Of a stretch of DNA of 64,000 nucleotides, positions 48,111 to 58,940 are shown piece by piece. A program made the position numbers and the translations under genes. The notes beneath the pieces are model-generated. The model searched no databases and was not told where the DNA came from. It worked only from the letters and a program-made list of their open reading frames with translations. Every line of letters begins with the position of its first letter. Within the stretch, counting starts at the first letter, position 1. This stretch comes from Hexactinellida sp. DTS-2022 (taxonomy: Eukaryota; Porifera; Hexactinellida): assembly GCA_028753945.1 (NCBI GenBank), contig JAPNXP010000013.1, positions 1,426,001 to 1,490,000 on the forward strand, in the 5' to 3' direction.

Positions 48111-49083
48111 TAGGGTTGGGTTCAATTATAATTGTAATTAATTCAATTACAATTAATTACGTTTTTGAAATAATTGTAATTGTAATTGTAATTCAAAATC
48201 ACAAATCCCTATAATTGTAATTGTAATTGTAATTGTAATTGTAATTGTAATTGAAATACACAAATCCTTATAATTGTAATTGTAATTGTAATTATAAAGC
48301 ACCGATCCATTTTGGAAATTTTATTCTTAAAAGCAGACCAAAAATTTGTCGATTACACGTTTTCTAGTGTTATTTATTAATATAAATTATTATACACCAG
48401 TATGGCTTGACATGACATTTTTGCTAGACTTCTAATAAGGGGCTGATTTTATATGAACAAATTAGGGCTGAAACCAATATACCGAATATATGGAATATTC
48501 GTTCGAAATTATTGAACGAATATTAGATTGAAACGGATATTCGTTGACTACTTTTGGGCATCAACAAACTTTTTGTTTAGCTTAGAGATATCGCAAATAT
48601 AAATTCCTACCTAAACTAGTTCATTATTAGTTAACTTGTATATAATACACTTTGTAACTATTATTATACCATTGTAGCATTATCAAAAACCTATTTTCCA
48701 ATTTACTTTGTCTCATGAAATTGATTTAATGGTTAGTCATCCTAACGAACGAATATTCGATTATTCGTTCGTTTAAAAGAAGGTTATTTCGTTAAATTTC
48801 GAATATTCGTTTCAGCCCTAGAATAAATGGCTTCTCTTTGTAATCATGATGGTATATACGTAAATATTGAGCTTTCAGTACTCATCCATCTACCTATTCA
48901 TAGGATTAGGTTCAATTATAACTGTGATTAATTTACTTTTTTGACATAATTGTAATTGTAAATGTAACTGTAATTGAAAAACACAAATAAGTATAATTGT
49001 AGTTGTAATTGTAGTTGAAATCCTAAGGATAGCGTAATTGTAATTGTAATTGTAATTGAAAATTATAATTCAACCCAACCCTG
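48111..49083. mobile_element. hAT-like element with (aattgt)n termini, perfect 8-bp TSD
   Basis: gtgtatat flanks both ends (48103-48110 and 49084-49091). The left end tagggttgggttcaattata and the right end (reversed, cagggttgggttgaattata) are inverted copies. Just inside each end are arrays of taattg / caatta-type hexamers (48130-48295 and 48945-49065). A smaller element is nested at 48463-48820. It is non-coding. Confidence 0.9.
48463..48820. mobile_element. Nested hAT-like MITE with gaatattcg repeats
   Basis: The left tagggctgaaaccaatatac and the right (reversed, tagggctgaaacgaatattc) are inverted copies. Flanks gaacaaat and gaataaat agree at 7 of 8. Repeated gaatattcg palindromes occupy both subterminal regions. 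It is inserted within 48111-49083. Confidence 0.8.
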
Positions 49084-49329
49084 GTGTATATATATGCTAT
49101 GTACAAAGATTCTAACTATCCATACACAGTGGGAAAATAAGTGGGAATATAGAACTTGTTTGACATTACTTAGATATCTTTAATATTTCCATAACTGGAT
49201 TCTACCACTAAAGCCTATGAAATCAAATTCTCACTAACGTGAGATACTCAAACAATTATCTCTCATTTGGGGAGTCAATAGAATTACTCCAAAATAAACA
49301 TCTGATATTTAAAATATTGACATCACAAA

Positions 49330-49625
49330 AATTTAAAATTACAGCTGTGCCGAAATCATTTTCTTTTGGAGGCACTATAAATCCACCAAGCGCCAAAATA
49401 TATTCCTCCAAAGGAACTTGCTGTGGAAGCAGCTGTAATTTTAGATTTCATTATTATTATACTGTGACAACTACTATGTAGTGGGCTAGTATTGAAATCA
49501 CTACCTTTTTCTCCATAGACGGTGTTCTGTTCAAGCTTAATGGTTGTTGGCTGAAAATTGGCATAAAAGTGTAAAGTGATCTTCTAATTTGCACCTGGGG
49601 TTACCTTTATGATAAAGGAATTTAA
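49330..49625 (-). repeat. Hairpin module H4 with its partner blocks
   Basis: It is the same ordered set as at 18.5-22.3 kb, on the minus strand: ccccaggtgcaaattaga (49605), the caccgtctatggagaaa block (49515-49535), the aggtagtgatttcaatact block (49485-49510), and the hairpin (49330-49449). The stem is more eroded than in H1 and H2. Confidence 0.75.
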
Positions 49626-51110
49626 CACCTATTTAAACTAATTATGGCCTGAAATAATGGAGAGGTACATTAATAGTTTTGCATGTATGGAAAGATAATT
49701 AGATTCTATATTATGAACATACAACAGACCAAAGATTTTTGTTCATAATTGATAGACTTCATAATTCGCAAACACAACTTAAAGCAAACCCTATGTAGGG
49801 TATTTAATTTGGACCATAGGGGTTGTTCATAATAAAACTATATAATATTATGCAAATAAAAAATTGTTAGCAATATGCAGACCCGACTCATTATTAAAAT
49901 TTGATTAACTTAATTTTATAGATAATTTAACGTGCTAATTGATGTTTATTTAATGTCTATAAATCATTGTAGCACTTAACGCTTTTACAAATGCAAATTA
50001 ATTCCTTTAGGTGTTAATTAGATTGTCAAAATCATAATTTCACATTTTTTCCAATCGATAATCCCATTGATTCAAATTTGAACAAACGTTAAACGATAAA
50101 TTATCTAAATTGGATTAGATATGTCGGGACACTAAAATTTCTCTTATCATGTTTATATCTTCTCATTTAAGTGTGTGTATCTTCCAAAAATAATGTTTAT
50201 ATCACGAGTAAAGGCTGACTATTACCTGCATTTGCATTGCAATCCTTCAAATACACGACGACGAATAGGATTAATCAGTTGCAAATACAGATACAGATGA
50301 AACTTTTTTTCTAACCAATTCTCTTAATCGAAATGAATTTAAAATCCGATGTTAAGAAAAACTGATTGAAAATATAGCAAAATTGGAATTCATGCACATT
50401 TAAAGTAATAGTTAGTTAGAAATATCCGGTTTACACTATATTAGTGAATTGTCTGTCGTATATACTCATTTGTTTCGACATGTATTTGTGTCAGGCTATG
50501 CTAGTATATAAATTGCTTTACGGGACATCTGACCCAGGGTGTGTCTCGGAGGGTGAGGGGAATTTGTAAATTTTATCAAATTCAAACTTTCTAACTTGTT
50601 TCTACTTTTTGAGAGACAGGAAGTGATGAATACACTAGCAAGTATCCCGGTAATTGGCCACCTGTGTCTTTAGTTTCTTCAGTCAATTCTGGACATCCAG
50701 AAAATATATGCTTATATGTGTCTGATCTCGTTATCCTGGTGTAGGGCTGGGGCTTCGATTAATATCCCTGGGAATTTTCGATAACTTTAATTCCAGAATT
50801 GGACGTCTATTGCACTGCAAACGTCCAACCGGATGGAAAATTAATTTTAGAGATTCAATCACTTCCTTCAAATCAAGCGCAATTGGAAAATTCGATTACA
50901 GTCAGCTTCACTGCCTACAATTTGAAATTATCTGAAACTGATCTGAACATGAGTTTTGATCTGAAAATGAGTTTTTGATCTGAAAATCTTGGGAACTGAA
51001 TCTTTATTTGATGTTACAAGTATACCATTAAATACAATACTTTTCTTTTATTTAATCTAAGATTCCATTTAGTATAACCTTAGTGTAATTAATATGGATT
51101 TAGTTGAAGA
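49626..51110. other. No gene recognised; short local repeats
   Basis: AT-rich sequence. Three or four tandem-like copies of gatctgaaaatgagtttt occur at 50935-51000 and 51127-51160, adjoining the P-element fragment. There is no coding signal. Confidence 0.4.
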
Positions 51111-51119
51111 CAAGACAAA

Positions 51120-52232
51120 TTAATTTTGATCTAAACGTGAGTTTTTGATCTGAAAATGAGGTTTAAGTATATATTGATTGAGTTGATCGTGTGGAAGTAT
51201 GATATAGTTAGAGCTTTGGATAAGCCGATAACAAGCTGGTGAAATTCCGTGAATTTTTAGACAAAAGACCTGAGTGAGAATATTATAACGGCGAGCATGT
51301 TTATCAACAATTAAGTATTTCAGCTGATCGAGCAAAAAATTAAGACTTGTAGCATAGAATCATTCTCGGCTTCGAAATCAAATGTGGAATGGGTAGGATC
51401 TAGTGTATCAATAGCACTAGAAAGATTATGAATGGCATTCTCGACTAGTTCTTTTAAAGGGGTCGCTGTGGAAATTGAGCAATCTTTTTCACTCATTTCA
51501 AATATTTCAACTTCATGAATAATATTTTCTAACAATCTGATATCGTTAAACGAATTACATGATAGTTTGATTCTATTATTTTCTTTATAAAAAGCCTTAT
51601 AATCTAATTTTTCATCAACGATTATTGAGCGTTTGACCGTAGAAATTTCATTATGTTAGTGAAAATAGAATGATTGTAGAATTGGGTCGATGAAGAAGCG
51701 AACCGTTAGGTAGTTCAATTAGATGTAACTTAGAAATAATACAATTAAGAGTAGAAATAATAAACTTAGCTTCAGTTTCTTTGAAATCTGCGCGGCTCTT
51801 CTGGTAGGCTTCCTGTACCCTATTCTCCTCCTTAACATCTAAAGATAGTCTTTCACATCTATCAGCAGCATCTGTCAGATAGCTAGGACAATTTGGAAAA
51901 ATGCTAGGGACTGCACACTTCTTCATAGCCACTTTCTTCCTGATCGTCTCAATCATCTCCATTCCATTGAAGTATTGAATGGTCCTCTCTATGTCTTCTT
52001 CATGGAAATGGCGTATGCAGACCTTCAAAACAAAAGATATAGAATACAATAGAAGAGTAAACATATTATAACAAAGTACCTTCAATCGTATATTCATCTC
52101 GTAGTCTTCTCTCTGCCTAGGTATTGCTCGGAACCACTTCTCACGAGTTTCAACATCAGTGGGAAAAGAGAAAACAGGTGCATATTCATCTTTGTCGAAT
52201 AGTTTGGCTACGACTTTTACGAGGCAAGTCAT
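51120..52232 (-). pseudogene. P-element-like transposase, N-terminal half, with a 57-base intron
   Basis: From the ATG at 52232: a THAP-like start (YAPVFSFPTD; the first Cys pair is degraded), then VCIRHFHEEDIE (CxxH), AVPSIFPNCPSYL, and a coiled linker. A 57-base intron with GT...AG ends splits IRLK from VCIRHF; its length is a multiple of three, so the frame reads through it. After a shift, 51640-51320 gives VKRSIIVDEKL ... FEMSEKDC, and another frame to 51120 gives YNILTQVFCLKIHGISPACYR, matching KRYNVITQVMALKAHLISPACYR-type text in the 60.9-63.8 kb copy. The catalytic half is missing. It is a dead relative of, but not the same as, that copy. Confidence 0.8.
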
Positions 52233-52239
52233 GTTGAAA

Positions 52240-53005
52240 TTAGAGTACTTATGTGAAAATTATGAAGTTTAGCAAGTACCAATGCAATTAAAACATTATT
52301 GAATATCGTAAAACTTTTGAGTGTAATAATTATGGGTGGTAATTATGTGGTTAGTGAAATTCGTAATCTCACTACTCTGACGTTTATTGGGCAGAATGTA
52401 GAAATTAAACAGCTACTCAAGTGTTTATAACTTCTATAATCATTCAGTACTTGTATTTCTTGAACGTAAATATGATCTAAACGAATTTTAATCTTCTGTA
52501 GCGATGAATTCAAACAATTGTTACGGCTAAATTAATATAGTGAATATCCCTGAAATTGAAAATCAAGTTTATATTCTCGCAGTTATTCCAAAAATAAGTT
52601 CTAAGGGGCATAAAGTAGGTGAATTTACCATAAATACTCAAATCATCTTTAAATTTAAAGTTATTGTATAGAATAATCCCATGGTAATTGCCATCTATGG
52701 TCCAGTAATTCACTAGAGTGCCATTGCCTAAGTATATAGATTGATATGATATAACTCACTAACTCACTATATATTATTGTATTTACATTTTAAGGATTTT
52801 GACTATTTGAGATATTTAAGATTTAGTATGTTGAAAATTTAGTTAGGAATTTGCGGAGACAGCCCCCCTGAAATTGTCTTTGCCCCCCTCTGCCCCCCCC
52901 TCATATTGTGTTTGGTCCAGCTCTGATCGCATCAGACCACAATGATCATTTTGCATAGTTTTTTGATCTAACTGGAATTAATAAATAATGAGATCAAATT
53001 TGAGT
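52240..53005. other. No gene recognised
   Basis: AT-rich upstream flank of the P-element fragment. A C-rich patch (ccccccctcat) lies at 52862-52905. There is no coding signal. Confidence 0.4.
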
Positions 53006-53011
53006 CGTTGT

Positions 53012-53251
53012 TTATCTCTCTCTTCGCCGGCCATCTTGTTTAGGGACTGAGCGATGGGAACGTAGATTGTCGGGTATAAACCAAACCGACTCAGCATTAT
53101 TCTTCTTCATAATATATTGAGTAGGTTTTCTTAACGCTTTTAGCGTGCTCATAGAGTATCGACTCCAAAAATCCACTGACTGAAATTCTTCCTCCCCAGG
53201 TCCTCCAAAATCCAAATAATTAGTGCACACTTGACCACTACTTGCTTCCAT
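53012..53251 (-). CDS. Short unidentified ORF, possibly a host first exon
   Basis: The 79 codons from the ATG at 53251 have balanced base and amino-acid composition (for example CTNYLDFGGPGEEEF, VDFWSRYSMSTLKAL, KKNNAESVWF), unlike the AT-driven chance ORFs around. The ATG context (ttggaATGG) is acceptable. I recognise no domain. It points away from the Ig-like exon that starts 308 bases to the right, so the two could be divergently transcribed. It may be an exon, a small gene or a repeat fragment. Confidence 0.35.
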   Translation of the reverse strand: MEASSGQVCTNYLDFGGPGEEEFQSVDFWSRYSMSTLKALRKPTQYIMKKNNAESVWFIPDNLRSHRSVPKQDGRRRER

Positions 53252-53558
53252 TCCAATCCTATTTGTTAGAAGAACAGTCGAACCATGCTATTGGCACTGA
53301 CGATTAAGATCTCGCGACTATTTCTGGTAGTAGGATAATCGAAGCGGCGCTTTTTAGTTGCTACGGTGTCACGCTGACCTTTACATTGCAAATCAATAAA
53401 TAGCAGTTATAAATGAAAATACTATTTTCAAAACTATATTTTCATGGGATTTTTTATAATAAGACGTTGTATTTTGATTGTTCATATGACCAAAACAAAA
53501 TTAAACGGTCTGACAGTCTAAACAATGTTTGGTTGTTGACCGATGACTGATCGTTGTT

Positions 53559-53877
53559 ATGATCTCTGCTATTATATATTTCCTTTTTATAGTTATCATT
53601 TTAATTTTCTCTTCACAACAACCTCTATCACCATTATGTGAGGTTAATTTTGGTTCTTGTATCATTCCTATTGGCACTGAGAATATATCTATACAATGTT
53701 TTACTTCTTCAAAGTCATTATTGTGGGATATTCCTTCTACCTCCACCGTGTCTTCAGATCTTACAAATATAACTCTAACGATTTTTCTATTGGATTTCTT
53801 AAGTTCTGGCATTTATTCATGTCGTGATTCGATTTACGACACTCAAATCCCAGGGAAATTAAATCTTATTTCAACAG
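53559..53877 (+). CDS. First coding exon of a second Ig-superfamily protein
   Basis: From the ATG at 53559 a hydrophobic signal peptide (MISAIIYFLFIVIILIFSS) is followed by an Ig skeleton: ISIQCFTSS (B-strand Cys), LLWDIP (the core Trp) and LLDFLSSGIYSCRD (F-strand Y-x-C). The exon closes with a donor (acag then gtaatt) after 106 codons plus one base, phase 1, like the exon at 25256-25532. The product should enter the secretory pathway. The two exons are too different for a recent duplication but share length, phase and layout. Downstream exons are not identified; the region to the right is filled with repeats. Confidence 0.6.
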
Positions 53878-54150
53878 GTAATTTCTTCCTTTATTATAAT
53901 TGATTGTGGAATGTGATAACACCACCGTCGCTTTGTTGTTTAATCCATTTAATCTTGCTATTTTTTAATTTTAAGTGTTAACTATTGAATTCCTATTTTC
54001 TCTTGAGATTCCAATTAGTAAGACAATAAACTTTTCTATACATAAGAGTTAGTTTAAATAGTGGTTCTAGGTATGTTAAGTTCAAAACACAAAATAGTTT
54101 ATAATTAAATTTACTATTTGTTTAGACCATTTATTTCTGTCATCACTATC

Positions 54151-54330
54151 AGGGTTGGGTCCAAATACGTATTTGTATTTGTATTTGTACGTATTTGATT
54201 TTTCTGAATATGCGTACATGTATTTGTATTTGTATTTGTATTTGTAGATAGTTTGAGATATGTATTTGTCATATAGTAAGTTCATCCAAATATATTTTTG
54301 GTCAAATGAATACATATTTGCTTCACTATA
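54151..54330 (+). mobile_element. hAT terminus with (gtattt)n array
   Basis: It starts cagggttgggtccaaatacg, the same terminus type as at 32463 and 48111, and continues into two runs of gtattt hexamers (54163-54250). No matching right end was found. A second (gtattt)n run at 55913-55960 precedes a hAT gene and may be part of the same disrupted element. Confidence 0.6.
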
Positions 54331-54548
54331 CACACTAAATATACCCGATTGTGGGAGGCACCCGTAGGTGTAGGGTTCCGGTGTAAAGGGAATTTAATTC
54401 CCTTCACACCACAAGTACCTTTCTGTGGGAATTCCCTTGTATTCTCACAAGTTGATTCTATCAGGATTCCCATTGGTTAAAATAATTTCCATTCCAATCC
54501 CATATTGGAAATCCAATGGGAATTCCCATGGGAATATCATACACACCT

Positions 54549-55140
54549 ATCCGCACAGTGGGCATTTTCAGGGGTGTAAGTGGAAATAGGAAAACTATGC
54601 TAGATAGACTCTAATGAAGTATTATTGACATATAGGTTATCGGTAGCTGCAAACTGAATGGCATCATCACAAATGATGTACGTAGTCTCCTAAACGTAGT
54701 TCTAGACAATTCATGTTAATTCTGTCATAAATTATATTTAGGTTTGTTAACAAAATTTTTATTGTTCACCCATGATTATTGATTATATTTCTTGAACAAG
54801 GTGTAATTATTTCAAAAATCGTAATATATATGGCTCAAAGTTATTAAGTGACCCACGTCGCCCCTTTTCGCGCATTTAGATACTTTTTTACAAGAATATT
54901 GCATCACCTACTAGGTTTTAGAGCAAGTAGAATACAGTTTTGGCAATATTATTGACATCTGAGTATGCAAAAAAGTATGTTTCCACTAATTCGCCGACAG
55001 TTCAGCTCCCTGCCAAACTTTAATTCACCAAATTGACACCGAATTGTTTGATATTAGTCAGATCCCAATTGATCATTATCCATAAAGTCACTGGATTGGA
55101 AGCTTCTCTCACAAAGGTTGCATTTTGAGAAATTCAAGAG
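54549..55140 (-). repeat. Repeat R, copy 3 (inverted)
   Basis: It is the reverse complement of 30365-30960, with the same end motif (ccgcacagtggg). It sits between the (gtattt)n terminus and the 55.9 kb array, possibly inserted there. Confidence 0.85.
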
Positions 55141-55912
55141 CTTCTCGATTGAAAGTGATGCTATATATTTACTGAAGTGGTATATCCATTTGTAAAATAA
55201 AGTGTTCAGTGCGCCTCCGTGCGGGGTAAAATACTTTCGTAATTTGAATATTAGTATATAAGCAACATTTTTTAACTATACAGATTTCACAGCAGGGCAC
55301 AGCACTATAAGTCCCATCACTTTTTAGATGGCGGCTTAAATGATTTCTTTTGTCCGAAACTGAAGCATAAGAAAAAGTTGGCACCAAAAAACAAAGTATG
55401 TTGAAAGAGTTCCAATCATTTAAATTGATGTAGTTATATAGTATATAGTTATTAAATATACATAAATCAATCAATCAATTTACTAATTGTGTACATTTTA
55501 TATTGCAATGAACCTAGTCGTTTTGATCAACCGCAAAAATAAATTCCTATTGTTCAAATGCCTTTGGCTATCATCACCATAACAACAAATTTTATGATTA
55601 GATATAAGTGAAAATTTACATTCCTATGTTTGAAAGTATGGTGAATTCAATGGAGGAAATGATTAAGTGATTTGGGAATACAAAAAAGTAGCCTATTTCC
55701 ACCTAAATGCCAACTGTGATCTGAAGGTCCGGATGTTGGAGTTTGAGTGTTTAAACACTAGGTATTTAAAGTTTTATTCGATGTTGATAATATTTGGAAA
55801 CGCATCTATTGGTTTAATATGTGTTACTATGAGAATAGACCGTTTTTTATACGCGAATTCGTTTTACGCGGGCTTTTCAAGTAACGCATCTTTCGCATAA
55901 AAAGAGGGATAC

Positions 55913-55985
55913 CTGTATTTGTATTTGTATTTGTATTTGTATTTGTATTTGAAGTCGAAAATAAGTATTCATATTTGCATTTATA
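55913..55985 (+). repeat. (gtattt)n microsatellite
   Basis: About seven gtattt hexamers are followed by degenerate atttgcattt units, directly upstream of the BED hAT fragment at 56.2 kb. It is the same hexamer as in the terminus at 54163-54250. Confidence 0.85.
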
Positions 55986-56216
55986 TTTGGCTTCTATATT
56001 TGACATATAAATTTATAACACGAAATATTGCATGGTTGACAAAGGTAATGTGTTCTTGCGATAACAAATATAACTTATATCACTACTAATGAAAAACTTA
56101 TTGGGTTTCTGGAAGTCGACTATAAAATCAAATAATTTTTGCTAGTACAAAATAATTTAATTTCATTAGTCATTCTCAGTCCTATCATTTAGACGTAACG
56201 TAATGTCAGTAATGTG

Positions 56217-56985
56217 TTAAAAAGTTTTGGGCCATTACACCTAATAGCGGTATTTCACGAACAATATACTACTATTTGCAAGCATTGTAGCAAGCCAGTT
56301 ACTGGTAATACGAAATCCACATCAAACTTATGGACGCATATGAAGAGACATCATAGTAAAGAATATGATCAACTTAAGATGAAAATCCAGGGAATAATGA
56401 GCAGGTACACATTGACGAATTTATTACTACCATTAACTTAAAGCGGCCTGGAACCAACCCTCGACAGATAGAGGCGTCATGTTTACTTATCGTTTTTGTT
56501 GCTGGTATATTTTCGCAACTTTATTAGATATTTGAAACCTGAATATTATATCCCCACTCGTAAACATCTTAGTACCTCTCTCCTTGCATTGCAATAGCTT
56601 CAACACTACATACAAAAATATTACTAATATCAGATCTACTAAGTTTGTGAGCCTCACTCTCTATATATGGTCCAATCGTAGTATGCTCTCTTATCTGGGG
56701 ATTACTTGCCACTATATAAATGATTTCAATTTTTGTTCTGTGATGCTCGCTTGCACCCGTTTTTGTGGGACACATATTGCTGAACATATTCTAGTCTAAT
56801 ATGAAGAAATAATCTCTCTTTACGAATTGCATGGAAGAGTGGGGTGTATTGTCACAGATAATGCGTCTAATATGTTAAGAGCGTTTGTCACGCTACCTGG
56901 TATGGATGGGATTAATTTTAAGACGACTCTATTGATGATGTATCCTAAGCAGATAACCCTGATTCAGGATCTATCTGCATAGGTT
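56217..56985 (+). pseudogene. BED-finger hAT transposase, N-terminal part, truncated
   Basis: A BED finger is clear: CKHCSKPVTGN ... TSNLWTHMKRHH (C2H2 type). After a gap, 56620-56800 gives FVSLTLYIWSNRSMLSYLGI and LACTRFCGTHIAEHIL, and the next frame gives CIVTDNASNMLRAF (first Asp block) at about 56850-56890. It then stops; the CxxH, RW and dimerisation blocks are missing. Frame changes separate every block. It is a different family from the hAT at 32.5-34.9 kb. Confidence 0.82.
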
Positions 56986-57080
56986 TTATTTCAAATTCGG
57001 GTTTAATATTGTACTGGCTTCTCCTAAGTGTTTATTAATGAGGTTTCTTTGGCACATTGTTCTTTTTTAATGCATTAATT

Positions 57081-57277
57081 CAGTGTTTCTTAACCTTTTT
57101 AAACTTCCGCACCCCTTCAGCTTTCAAATTCAACTTCCGCACCCCCTTAGCTTTCAAAATTAACTTTCGCACCCCCTGGTAAACGTAACATCGTTGATTG
57201 TTTACTATAAACAGAACTTGTACTCTTTTCCCGCACCCCCCAGAATCGTACCTCGCACCCCCGGTTGAGAACCACTG
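57081..57277. mobile_element. hAT MITE, 197 bp, perfect 8-bp TSD
   Basis: The left cagtgtttcttaaccttttt and the right ggttgagaaccactg are inverted copies. cattaatt flanks both sides (57073-57080 and 57278-57285). The inside holds two or three cttccgcacccc...agctttcaaa repeats. Confidence 0.92.
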
Positions 57278-57428
57278 CATTAATTCCTCTGTGAGGCTCG
57301 CGGGAATAATTCCGAATTTAAGTAGGAATAAGTTCAAACACTTGTGAACTAGGTATAAGCCCTAAAATATTCATGAAGTAGGAATAAGATCGAAAGGCCT
57401 ACAAGTAGGAATAAGTACGAATCCCTAT

Positions 57429-57721
57429 CAGGGTGTGATACAGAGGGGGGCTGGGATTCCCCCCCCGAAATAAAAGTCCCCCCCCCTCCGAGGAAAGATG
57501 CCCCCATCCCAGGAATTGTCTTAACTTTGCCTCATAGTTATTAAATAAAGGATAAGTAATTGCTAATATAAACAGAACTAAAGCATAGAATGATTATACC
57601 AACTAATACATTAATTTTGGCCTATACATGTATATGCTGCTGCCTGCTCTTTTATCCAAGGGAACAGTCTGTTTCTAGGAAATTTCCCCCTCCCCAGGAA
57701 AAATTTCTGTATCAAACCCTG
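57429..57721. mobile_element. MITE with C-rich core, 293 bp, 5-bp TSD
   Basis: The left cagggtgtgatacagagg and the right (reversed, cagggtttgatacagaaa) are inverted copies. cctat flanks both sides (57424-57428 and 57722-57726). The core has several C7-C9 runs, unusual for this AT-rich DNA. Confidence 0.75.
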
Positions 57722-58048
57722 CCTATTAATTTGGAATGACCCAGAAAACCATGCATGAATTATCAGATTAGTAGTATTTAATTTATATGATGTATGACTG
57801 GACGAAAAGTTATGGAGTGAATATAGACTAACAAGATATTTTATTTACAAATGGATTAAGAAGTTATTTGCACAACTTTCGCAAAATTCAGCATGTGCAT
57901 AACTTTCAGGCCAAAAATCGCCATGCTTCCCTGGGCACAAGTGACACCTGTTCTCTCTAAATTCGTCATCTCTGTATGAAACTGGATCTTCCTCATCTGA
58001 TAGCCCTATTCGAGCACTTGATGTTTTGCATACCTTGATTTTGACATC

Positions 58049-58940
58049 CTATCGTAAATGAAATTGCCTTGATAAATTCAAGAGTGAATATATTTTGTTT
58101 ATATATTTTTTTAATTCTGTTCTGAGTTGAACATTTACGAGTTTTAAGTTTGGGTAATCTTGTAATTGATTTGTTTTTATATAAGTATTTAGAGTAATAT
58201 TATGATAGGATTCTGCGTCATTGCTGGTAGTGACCTCATTGTAAAAAATGGGCAAGCTTTGACTTCCATCGATCCATGTTTTAATAAAATATTCTTTGAA
58301 TGTACTCACTAGTTCAAACTCTAAACAGTAACTCCCACTAACTCTAAATGAATTCCTATGAAAGTAGGACTAATCTCTTCTTCAGTTAAAAATGGCAACG
58401 CCATAAATTGACGAACCCATCTTTTGAAAATCTTTTAGTTAATTAAAGTTTTTCCTAGCCCTAATTTAGGAATTTTATCATGTAGAGCCTTGGCATAATG
58501 GAACCAACAACCTACAAAAGTAATTTGATTAAAAATATTCATAAAACAGTTTCGCGGTGCTTTTTCAAAGTCACATATTGCCATTAATGGCTTAAAATCT
58601 GGGATATATTGACGAAGAGTAGATAATACGGCTGTATACAAATTTTCGTTTTTGTTTCTCATTAATAATATATGTAATACTAGTATGGCCTTTATATTGT
58701 ATGAAAATGGTAAAAAGCTGGTCAAATATGAGGTACTACTTCGAAGTCTCGCAAACGGATAGTATCTAGTTCATCGAGTTTTGATATCAAAAGATTAGTG
58801 GCGAACAATATTGCTGTATCATTTCCATCTCTAGTCGTTAGTATGTGATTGCTGGAAAAGGGGGAGTCTATCAGGAGTTCGATAGACTCCTTTGGAGAAA
58901 TCGGCAGCTTAGAGAGTTCTACTGTTCGTCTTTTACACAT
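58049..58940 (-). pseudogene. MULE transposase fragment
   Basis: In order on the minus strand: NHILTTRDGNDTAIL; RNKNENLYTAVLSTLRQYIP, CDFEKAPRNCFMNIF (second Asp) and GCWFHYAKALHDKIPKLG (CxxH); then after a gap NEVTTSNDAESYHNITLNTY (the Glu block). The spacing matches the MULE at 14.4-15.9 kb. The N-terminal finger and first Asp block are not readable. At least two frameshifts break it. Confidence 0.82.

Noticed and set aside
55169-55474. 101-codon Cys-rich minus ORF
   Set aside because: No domain, no homologue in the window, and AT-driven composition.
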